The notes beneath the pieces were generated by a model. That model was not told the origin of the DNA and searched no databases. It worked only from the letters and a program-made list of their open reading frames with translations. Source: Gibbula magus (Eukaryota > Mollusca > Gastropoda > Trochida > Trochidae). Taken from it: 64,000 bases of DNA. This document shows, one piece after another, positions 12,139 through 22,400 of this stretch (position 1 is the first letter of the stretch; each line of letters opens with the position of its first letter). The position numbers and the translations under genes are program-made. The stretch lies in assembly GCA_936450465.1 (NCBI GenBank), contig OW388296.1, positions 34,266,086 to 34,330,085 of the forward strand. Direction: 5' to 3'.

Positions 12139-13978
12139 CATACGAACAGGACGAGGTTAATCTCTCATATTGAACCTGTTTGTGCTGCATGTGTGTTTGG
12201 TCATGTAAGCCGGAGGGTTCTCAACGAGCTCAACATATGTTTGGGAGGGATTGTAGTCTGTCGCTGAAATATGTTCACCTAATTGAGTGAACTGTGTTTA
12301 ATGAGTGCCTTGGATATTTGAGTGAACTGTGTTTAATTAAGTAATGTTAGCCAGCGTTGAGAAAATTTAATACCCATCGTACCTGTACTAACACTAAGCA
12401 GTAGAGATTAAGTAATCATGTACGTGTTTATTTCAATGGATAACAAATAGGTCTAACTGCTCCTACTCGTAGATCAATTAATTCAACTTTGCAAACTAGT
12501 TACAGGAGAACTAACTGTACGTAAGACGATTAAATATGCTAGGAACGGGTTTGAACAGGACGAATTCTCGTGCAGTTGATATACCGTATACTGACGCCAA
12601 TGGAATGTGATAGTGAGGCCAACTCATTTGATCAATGTTTGCTTTTAAAGAATAAAATTTTAATAGGTATACATAAGGTTATCCTCTGGTATGTTTATAT
12701 CGAACGTGAAACATTACATTATGTTTTAGTACAGTTATAGATCTATACGTAATATTCACCTGTGTTTTAATTGTTTATGGGCTGGAGCCTGTATGTAATT
12801 CAGTCGCCTCGCGTCTGCCTCAAATAACGTCAGTGAAGGGAGGCAGATAAATTGTAACGCAAGGGTTACAGATTGAGACTAAAGTCTAAAGAGATGATAA
12901 TGGCGATACTTTCATTATATATAGCTGACGATAAAAGCGAGAAAAAACTACTTCAGTGTCGCGTGTCCCACAAGGTGGTCGTTTCCCTCCCTTTATATCT
13001 TGCTTATACACTGAAAACTGTGGGTTTCTGCGGGTTTACTTCTTCACACCGCTAACACCAAGGCGTGACATCTATAAAATGATATCTTATATAGCAAGAT
13101 GTGGGGTTTTTTTTCAAAAATAAAGATAAGACGAAAGTTATAGATTCCAATCAATTGAGGGAAACTTAAAGTGTTTCCTTAAACTACATACAACAAGGAT
13201 GACAATTCAAATAACACATTAGAGTTAGCTACTTTAGAAACTTTAAATTTAAATAGAAACGGTTAAATGCATTCTCTTCCCATAGAGTAGGGAGTAATCT
13301 CTTTTGAAAAAAATGGGTTAAATTTAAAAAGAACATTGTATAAGGCATTGTTTCATTTACAGGATATTTAATTTGAAAGAAAGAAATGATGCAAGCAATA
13401 ATTAATATATACGTTATATGTTCATCATCCAAAGTCAAAATAGCAATAAAATGATTCACAATAACCAAATTGGATGCATGTTGCGTCATTTATGGTAGTT
13501 CAATTTGGAATGATTCTATGAACAATAGAAACATGGTCACTTTCTGTGAGTTTCTAATGTCCAGGTTGGGCTGTAGCACAAAGACGTTCATAATTATATC
13601 GATTTGGTATTTTATCAAACATATGGTATTTAATGCGAAACGCACTGCATCATGGGGGAGTATTTGGTTATGTTTTTACAGGCAAGAAAATAGATATGCT
13701 ACTGCAATGGTTGTGAAATACCGGTCAGGGTTCAAAGTTCGTTTTGGCGACATGATATTATTCGGAAACATTATGATAGACAAATTTACGTTGTTAAATA
13801 GCAAATAGTCAAACATACTTTCCACTCACACAATACTTACACTCCTACAAAACAAAGATAATCTATCCCAAAACACATCTTATCGATTAAACTGTTTTGA
13901 GCGGTTCCCGATCAGACATTCAACCAATCGCCTGAACGCAACCAGCTTAGGTCTATTATGCAAACTAAGCAAAGATAG
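12139..13978. other. Intergenic; no gene seen
   Basis: No splice-supported or motif-bearing ORF. AT-rich, with short poly-T and a GAAAGAAAG patch. Frames of 60-112 codons around 12.9-13.8 kb show no family features. Confidence 0.5.
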
Positions 13979-14530
13979 GGTATATAAAGCGATTGTAGCC
14001 CGCACACTTTACAGTTGCAGCGCTTGGAAGGACGATTTCGCTCGGGATGGCGCACTTCGCCCTGGTGAAACAGGGTGGGGTTGCCAACGAATTCCGGGTG
14101 ATTTTGTTCAACTGGGTTAGCGACGGGAGCCGCTTACTTCGAAACAAAATCAAGTCTGCTATCGCAGTGACTTGACCAAGGCGGCCCGGGGTGCGTTCGT
14201 GTGCCTCGGGCCCAGGGGCTGAGGCGTTCCGACCGATGGGCGTGGCACCTTGGTTACCCTGACAACGCTTTGTCAAACACAAGTTCAACCAGCTCCGGCC
14301 CTGGGGGAGACACGAAACAAAGCGGCCTCGCAATCACACCTCGGTGTGCTATGAAGGTTGAGTGTCGAACCCGGGGCCCCCAGGGGTACGGGGTCTGTGG
14401 GTCCCGTGAATCTGTCTGGGCGAGGCAGACAAAACCGGGCCCCAGCTCCGTGCTTCTGGGGGGTAGATATCAACTACAGAGAGGTGAAACGGGGGATCAC
14501 TGTGTGTAAAATGTTTTGCGGCGAAGTGCA
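13979..14530 (+). other. GC-rich block with upstream TATA motif, function unknown
   Basis: Abrupt switch from AT-rich flanks to GC-rich sequence between about 14015 and 14500. A TATATAAAG box lies at about 13981. The block is full of possible hairpins: GGCCCGGGG...CCTCGGGCC (about 14183-14212), CCCTG-GTGAAA-CAGGG, GTCTG...CAGAC, CCCCAG...CTGGGG (about 14441-14462). Short frames on both strands (up to 122 codons) have biased composition and no recognised domain. It could be a structured non-coding RNA gene, a TATA promoter with a first exon, or a foreign insert. I could not match it to 7SK, SRP, RNase P/MRP or telomerase RNA. Confidence 0.4.
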
Positions 14531-15807
14531 CAGTGCATATTGATTTATTGATTGAAAGGAGTCGGTAATTTGGTAAGTAAGAATATACATTTCTTAATGT
14601 TGATATTTAGAACATGTCCAGAAAAGTTGGTTTATAGGACAGCGCATGTGGACTGGGAAAGACGAATAAGGAGACGATTGGGTGATTGATTATATGGACT
14701 GTTATTTAGGAATCGATTTGTTATAGGTGTGTGTTAGTATGTAGTCCATGCATGAAACCGGTTGGTTACTTTTAGGGCTGCCACAGCATGACTAAGTAAA
14801 TCCACGTGTCACAAGCATTCAAGCTTATCTATATTCGTGTATATGTAGTGGGGAGTACAATGTTTATATGTATAGTAGGTAGGTAAGGTAACTGCGTGCC
14901 TGCTTTTTGGACTAGACACAAACACTGTAACTCGAGATGAAAAACTGGGAGTGTTGTAGATTCAAAGCTTGCGTACGGAACATTAGGTTGAGTATAAATG
15001 CGACGGTAGCATATTTTACTGGTTTCATGATAAACTGTATCACCATTCTCCAAAGAAAACGATCCTTCTATTCTATCGCAATCAAGCCAAATCTATGTGA
15101 CCACTGACTAGACTCCTATGTCCGATTATATTGATATAGTTTGATGACATGTATGTTCATGTCGATGAGAATGCTGTTACTGGCATGTACATGTGTCAAA
15201 TGAGCCCTGTGCACGGTTACTATTAATATTGATTCCAATATTACCAATAAAAACAAAGTTGTCCTCCAGTTCTTTTTTTGTTGTCTTTACTGCCAATCTT
15301 CATCAACAATCAAGAAGCTCGTATTCACCCGAACTACACTGAGAACATCTTCCCACGCAAGGCAATGCAATATATACATAGAATGCTGATCTTGAATATA
15401 ATTAGGCCACATGTTCGAGAATATAAGGAGACAGCAAGAGAACATGACAGTGTTTGTTACATATACACTGTCAACAATCGCATCTGTATTATATACTAAT
15501 TTCATGTTAGTTTATGGTTCAGGTGTATTCATGTCTGTGACGCAATACGCTGCGGTTAACCGTTACCGTATTGCTTAGTATAAAATCAAAGTAAAGGTGA
15601 TGCGGTGACTGCAGAACTCCGATCTCGAATGTAACCAAGGTGTAAGAGTGTATTGCAGCAAATAGCAGTCCGATGTTATATTCTGGGAGGTATACGTTAC
15701 TTTAGCGCTTGGCGGTAGCATGCTACAATATATAGTAATGAAGTAATGAAAATAAGTTCCAAAGTAGGAAGCTATTCATAAAGGCTACTCTACTTTAATG
15801 GTGACTT
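14531..15807. other. Intergenic; no gene seen
   Basis: AT-rich sequence without recognisable coding, RNA or repeat structure; frames of about 73 codons near 15.3 kb are unsupported. Confidence 0.5.
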
Positions 15808-15985
15808 ATGACGTTTTGTCCAACTTCCCGGCGAGGCATAACTCGGCTTACTGCATTGGGTCGCCATTTTGTGTCAGCGATTTCTGATTGCACTACAAAG
15901 TCCAGATGCTACGCTAGCACAGCTGACGAAATGCAGCAAGTGATAAGAGACTAGTAGGAAGTATCACGGTTGGTCAAAACGTCAT
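15808..15985. mobile_element. Short inverted-repeat element
   Basis: ATGACGTTTTGTCCAAC at the left end faces GTTGGTCAAAACGTCAT at the right end (one mismatch). 178 bp, no ORF. Target duplication not clear. Confidence 0.5.
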
Positions 15986-16340
15986 TAAACACTGTTGAAG
16001 TTGAGCCATGGAGCCTGTGAGATAACGTTATATAAAGGGTAATAAGTAGAAACACGATGACACAATTTCATGACCTTTTTTCAAAATAGAAAATATCAAC
16101 GACGTAACTAGTGAGGGGCGGAAACCTCGAATTAACTGATAGCAACGTTTAGCAAGTGACATCACGTGTACATCTCATATCGTGTGTCAATTTTATCCAA
16201 TATGCAATATTTGTTATTGATTTGCATTGTGTTATTGAAATCGAAGGAAATTCAAATGGTCTGCTTTCTCTATGACGTTATTGTCTACATTGCATCACAT
16301 ACAAATCTTCAACGTGCTTCTAGCTCCGTCGTAGAAATGT

Positions 16341-16715
16341 CATCCTCGGTTACCCAGGGTTTTATATGCTCCGTTTCTCTCCACTTTATCACCCATGGGA
16401 AACTCTGTCAGCGAAATCTGTACTAAAATTAACCGCCCTTGGCCGGCGTGACGAAGTCAGTAACCAAAGAAAATACTCAATACGATAAGACGGAAATGGT
16501 CAAGGGAGATAACCGGTGACGGATGGCTAACAAAATGACCTCGCGTTCTTTGCAACGAAGAGATATGCTCGCTGGTCCAAGCTGCGTAGCGGTTTGTTTG
16601 GCTCACGCCGGTCAAGGGCGGGTAATTTGAGTACATATTTCTCTGAAGAAATTTCCCATGGGTGATATAGTGGAGAGTAACGGAGCATACATAAAACTAT
16701 GGGTAACCGAGGATG
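16341..16715. mobile_element. 375-bp fold-back MITE with 9-bp target duplication
   Basis: Ends CATCCTCGGTTACCCAGGG and its complement GGGTAACCGAGGATG. Arms extend about 110 bp inward (TTTCCCATGGG, AATTACCCGCCCTTG). Flanked by TAGAAATGT at 16332-16340 and 16716-16724. Same end sequence and duplication length as the 9161-9260 element. Confidence 0.85.
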
Positions 16716-16724
16716 TAGAAATGT

Positions 16725-17258
16725 CTGCCATTCTTACTAAAGAGTCAAGTCTGTTGGGGGCATTTACAAGTGGAATATACAGTATACCTTGCCGGTTATA
16801 GTAATAAGCGCTGTGCACATATTACTGTATCTGACATCTTTGAATGGCTTACTAATACTTAGAGTGACGAAGAATGGAGACTATAACTGTTAAGGACAAA
16901 ACAACATTATTCTGTATCGGCAACGTTTCGACATAGATGTTGACATTTCATATCTGTGTGGTCACGACGTTAAAATCTATGTCAAAACAACATCTATGCA
17001 GAATAAAGACAATGTTTATCATTAAACGTAGTCTTCACTCTTCACTTCTTAGTGTAGTATACATAATCTAGAGAGAGAAATATAGAGAGTGCGAAGAATT
17101 GACTTTTTAAAAAAAGAAAGAAAACGAAAGTGTCCCCAACTGTTCTACCTGGTTGCAATGCCACACAAGATAAAATGCCATGTTTTCCCCCGGGCAAACG
17201 ATGGCATTATAAGCAAGGACCTTGGTTAGTTCAGGGTATACTTTCTGGATGACAACTT
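16725..17258. other. Intergenic; no gene seen
   Basis: Contains an imperfect palindrome near 16890-17005 (AAACAACATTATTCTG and CAGAATAAAGACAATGTTT). Otherwise featureless. Confidence 0.45.
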
Positions 17259-17269
17259 CTTTGTTGGGA

Positions 17270-17587
17270 GGGGGCGGGATAGCGCAGTGGTTAGCGCGTT
17301 CGTCTTCGGAACAAGAGGTCCGGGGTTCGAATCCCGCCAGGGGCACGACAACTTTGTCTGCAGTAGAGAACTGTTCTACACGCAGTAAGGTTTGGGTGCA
17401 ATGCTACACTGAATTTCAGCGTAGTACCACTAATGGTTCGCTAGTTCCAGCCGCTGCTCGCAGGTTTCACCGCAGTGCATAGCCACATGGCGTTGCGGGC
17501 TTTCTCCCTGCCATAAAACTAGCAGCCGCGATATAAGTGAAATACTCTTGAAAGCGGCGTTAAACCCCAACTCACCTCACCTCACCT
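17270..17587 (+). mobile_element. tRNA-derived SINE with CTCAC-repeat tail
   Basis: A box TAGCGCAGTGGTTAGCGCG, B box GGTTCGAATCC, a body of about 230 bp and tail CTCACCTCACCTCAC. Perfect 11-bp target duplication CTTTGTTGGGA at 17259-17269 and 17588-17598, so it is complete and fairly recent. Other copies: 21650-24533 (split) and 52537-52834 (minus strand). Confidence 0.9.
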
Positions 17588-17819
17588 CTTTGTTGGGAAC
17601 AAACACGACGTTTCATTCGTGGCTCCTTCATCGTTTTATTATTTGTGTTGAAAAATGTTATAAAATAAGATTACTGTTCCGCACTCCATCTTTCAATCCT
17701 AGTATAGTTTTCCAAGTTCTGTTCTGGCAAACGAAATTGTAAATTGTGTATCAATTAAAATAGCCAAAACTACACATCACAATAAAATGACATCACCAAA
17801 AGGTTCAGCTTTTGAATAA

Positions 17820-18120
17820 AATCTTAAGATCCGTTTCCATGGAAACGGCCGAAATACATTTCAGAATAATTTGAAAACTCCAAAAGGCACATTTTCATCT
17901 GGTGATTTTGTTCACATATCAAGTTTCATTGAACTAAACCTTATGGTCTTTGAGGTCTGTTCCGGAAACACAAATAGAAGTTGAGTTTCCATTGAAACGG
18001 AAAAAATACTATTCCTATGAAACTAAAAACTTCAAAAGACACGTTTGGTGATGATTGTTTAGCATGCCACGTTTCACTGAGGTAGGTCTTTTGATGTTAT
18101 ACTTCTCTCCGGGAAAAAAA
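17820..18120. repeat. Diverged direct duplication
   Basis: Two adjoining stretches share the order CCGTTTCCATGGAAACGG / TTTCCATTGAAACGG, then AAAACT(C/T)CAAAAG(G/A)CAC, TGGTGAT, and CAAGTTTCATTGA / CACGTTTCACTGA. About 150 bp each. Nature unknown. Confidence 0.4.
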
Positions 18121-18299
18121 CATCTTTTAAATAACAGAAACCCAAGAGATACATAGATCTATGACTACCTATATACAACAGGATTTCAACCACGGACAAT
18201 CTGTAGCTGTACGCAGTTTTATTTTGATGCATGACTTAGGAATTGTAATTTCCGAGTGAAATTCACAATTGTATTGACTTGACTCAGGGACTCAATTAA

Positions 18300-18439
18300 C
18301 AGCTATTTAGAGAGGTCAAAGATTCGTTCTCTGACAACTATCTCCATGTAAATAGTAGTCTACCTAATATAGTTACATGTAGATAGTATCGAATCTTTGA
18401 CCTAGGGTGTATTTTCTTCAGCAATACTAGCCCTTGTGG
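18300..18439. repeat. Hairpin repeat
   Basis: AGGTCAAAGATTCG (18313) faces CGAATCTTTGACCT (18390-18403), enclosing TCCATGTAA...TTACATGTAGATA. The right side continues into the CAGCAATACTAGCCC end also seen at 3926-3943. Confidence 0.5.
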
Positions 18440-19408
18440 ATGAGCCTGTTCACGAAAATTAATGTTGAACATTTTATTACCCGCTTCATTTCTATACTTG
18501 CAGTTGCAGCCATCCTCTCTGCACAGATGTTACTCATGTCATTTCTTCTTACGTTACGTAAGAAGATATGATTCGAGCAACCTAAGTGAGGAGAAAATGA
18601 CATGTAACATGTATTGATGAATATGAATTGGTTTAATTTAAATAAAAAGGCCTATATTGAGCAAATATTAGATTATATGAATGAAATTCATATTAGAAAA
18701 CTGAAAACATTCAGCTGTATCATGCTATTTGTATTCGCACGGCAACTTGCAAATCCAGATATCCCGATGGAGCAGAATGAAATGAAAAGTAATACATGTG
18801 CATGTTCCACATTAAAAATAATAATATCGATGTTTTAATGCATATTAAAAGGACACCGCGTCGATAATAAAAATTAGATCATGTGTAATATTGTGTATCT
18901 ACCTATGTTGATTAACATGTCTGCTAACAAGTCACAGACACCGAATTTCAGACAATTGACGTAATTGTAATAAAAACTACTGCATGTAGACAGTGAAGTG
19001 AAGCGTAACTCGTTAGCAGACACGCTAATCAGCTTAGTGAGATAAAAATGAGACTCATTTTTATCCTCGACGCAGTGTCCCTTTAACCTTTAAAAAAGAT
19101 ACCTTTCTTATTGACATTGATAAATCTTCTTTAAAGAATAAATTTAGATCGGTAGTTTTTATAATATATTACAGTCATAATATGAAGCTATGGCGAGTTT
19201 CGATCTAAATTTCTTTCGAATGAAGAAAGGACTCACGTTGTAATATAATATAAGTCCTTGATTGAAGGGAGATGGCCTGCCTTGACATAGTACAAGGGAG
19301 ATAACTGCATAGCTCGCTCTTCAGTTCTGAGGTGCTAAAGGTCTTGCTTCCGGTGGACCCAGTTGCCAACGTTTTGCACTCAAGATTTGTTAAAAAACAA
19401 AATACACA
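18440..19408 (+). promoter_or_regulatory. Upstream region of tafazzin
   Basis: Mostly AT-rich and unremarkable. The last 100 bases before the ATG have no TATA box but contain GCTTCCGG at about 19346-19353, an ETS-type core common in housekeeping promoters. Function inferred from position. Confidence 0.3.
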
Positions 19409-22400
19409 ATGCCTTTAGGGAACTCTTGGTTGTTTTCAAATAGACCAAAATTCACGTGGAACGTATCCAGTCGCCTGACAATGGCTATGGTTGGCACGTT
19501 GAGCAAATTATGGATTGGTGAGCATTGCATGTTGTCGAATGTAGATATCCACAAAGTTCAAACACTGGCAACAGCTGGGTTGTCAGTCATGTTTCACAGA
19601 TGATTTACCAACTGTCATGGATATTAATGAGAAGGGACTTTGATAATGAAACAACTGTCTCTGCTTCCATTGTTTTGTGGGGAAACATTGTCTCGCCATT
19701 TTATTTTAGTCCAGCAAATCGTCTTCCCAGGACATTCCCATCGCACATAAAACAACGGTTAGATTATCTGAACTACATTTTATTTGTGCCGCGTCGTTTG
19801 TACCGTAAGTTTGTTAGTATCCAAAGTTCGTAACGTCATTTCATGTGTGTGCTCGCAAATTGTGCAAACAAATCTGAAACATGTGGATTACTGTTTCAAA
19901 GGTCAAGCAACATCGATTGAATGATACATGTATCTGTCAGTAGCAATTAATGTTTGACATTACGTGTCATTTACATGACCAACCATTAATTATCACCACA
20001 GCGTAGCGGGCCAGAACTGCCCTCAACTGTACTGGACGTGTGAATGTTTTGATCATTCCCGATTGGGACATGGTCAAGTTTACCAACAGCTGCAATGTTG
20101 TGGCCCAATAACCAGTTTGCATCATGTGACCAAGCTCATTACCCGGGTCGCTTGGCCCTCGCCAAGCTGGGGTTATTGCACAAATAATTAAGTCCATTGT
20201 CCCCCTTTAAAAATGTTTATATTTACAGTGCCATTTTTCAAAACAAATATCCCTAACATCACTGTTTACAGTACCTCCAAAGTGTCTTTGATTTTTTTGT
20301 TTAGTCAATCAATTTAATTTCAAGCATTGTCACACATCATTAAGCCTGAGAAGTCGTCAGTTGGATTGTCATAACAAATTTCTCATTCTAGGCTATACAT
20401 ATTTCAGAATGGTTGAATCGTGTCCGTGTGTACAACAAATCTCAATTATTTGAAGCTATTGAGAATCGACCCCAAACACAAGGCTTATTGACGGTAACGA
20501 ACCACCATAGCTGTTTGGATGACCCAATGTTATGGGGTGAGCTCCAGATATTTATTGGTTATGTCATGTATTTTTGTTTTGTTAATTTGGTAGCACATCT
20601 TATAATTTATTATACTGTTCATGATCTTAAAGGGGCAGTAGCACGTTTTTTCGCTCAAATATGTTGATGAAATGTATTTGAAAAATAATTTCACCAATAG
20701 TAAAACATCCTTCTCTCTTCGGAAAATAAAGTTTAAAATGAGTGTACATGTTTCAGTAAAGCCATGGGCATCGTTTTTGTAATACAAAATAATAAATTGC
20801 GTTCACAATAAAATGGCCGCCATGCAATTTTTGCTTTAAACGCAACAATTTTTACCACTACAGATAATAAGATGTTTTACCCTCTAAAGTTAATTTAAAT
20901 GACATAAACTATCATTATAAAAGGGAAATTTGAAAAAATAAATTTTCCAAAAAACGTTCTACTGCCCCTTTAACAATGACATGAACTACAAAGTGATACT
21001 GATTCTTGGTATCAAAAAATAGTTATTTTGAAAATAAATGCAGCAATTACCGACTTTATCCCTGTTGATTATCATGTTCAAAGTTGATAAATAATTAGAT
21101 TAACCATATCTTACCTGGCTGCGTCAATTATTATATTGTAATTATGCTTATTAAATACTTATTCATATGTGTATGTATTTAGAAGCAAAATATTCTAAAC
21201 ACGAAAAGTAATGTTTGCATCCAGTTTTATAATAATAAATATCCACTTCTGTAGGATCTCCTTCAAATATTTCTGTTTTTATCTATGCAGGTATCCTCAA
21301 ATACAAGTACGCGTTTAAAAAAGATGTTCTACGGTGGACACTGGCAGCGGAGGATATCTGTTTCACAAAATACTGGCATGCAATGTTCTTCAGCCTGGGC
21401 CGAACAGTTCCAGTAGTACGGGGCGATGGGGTGTATCAACGTAGTGTCGATTTCATGATTGAGAAACTACACACTGGCAACTGGGTCCACATGTTTCCAG
21501 AAGGTTAGTCTTCATCACTGTAATATTGAGTCTGTTATAAAACTGATTTAACTTTCTCTTTGATCTCCATTAGGAATTTAGAAAAACTACACTCAGTGCA
21601 TACTCAAGATATGATGAAGAGATCACAATGAGGACACCTCAATGTAATAGGGGCGGGATAGCGGTTAGTGCGTTCGGCATGGGATCAAGGGGTTTGAATC
21701 CTGCCAGGGTCTTGGCAACTTCTTCTGCTGTGGAGAACTGTTCTACATGCAGTAAGGTTTGGGTGCAATGCTACATTGAATTTCAGCGCAAGACCACAAA
21801 TGGTTCGCTACTTCCAGCCGATACTTGCAGGTTTGTGTGCAATGCTTAGCCACCATGGCAATTAGGGGTGACTATTGACCCAAAGAGACTATTGCGATAG
21901 CGATAGTCTATTGCCACTTACTATTGCGATAGCGATAGACTATTGTAACTCACTATTGCAATAACTATTTCGATTTCGTTTTTTTGTTCAAATACGCAAT
22001 AATCAGCTAGATTTCTTATAGCTTTTAGCAGAAATGTTTAATTGATGTAAGGACTATGGAATCTAAATCAGTAAAGAAATAAAAAATGAAAATACCTTTG
22101 TCATTATGCTATTTCCAATCTCTAGTTCTTCCCTTTTGACATTCTAAAATGAAACATCTTGAACTAAATGCAGTTAGGCTTGTGTAATAACATTCATAAT
22201 TAAGGGAAAATTAATAGTTTCGATAGTATCGATGGATAATCTTACTATTGCGATAGCGATATTTTTAGCTCATCAGGCCTGAAAGGCCCGATGGGCTTAT
22301 GGCATGGCATGGTGTCCGGCGTCCGTCCATCCGTCCATCCGTCCATCCGTAAACTTTTCGCTTTTTCGACTTCTTCTCCAGAACCAATGACTCCACAGAG

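Noticed and set aside
14090..14130. Telomerase RNA template (GGGTTAG / CTAACCC)
   Set aside because: Only seven bases match; a template needs about one and a half repeats. No other telomerase RNA feature seen.
15278..15505. Small genes on both strands
   Set aside because: Overlapping 72-73 codon frames in AT-rich DNA without splice, promoter or motif support.
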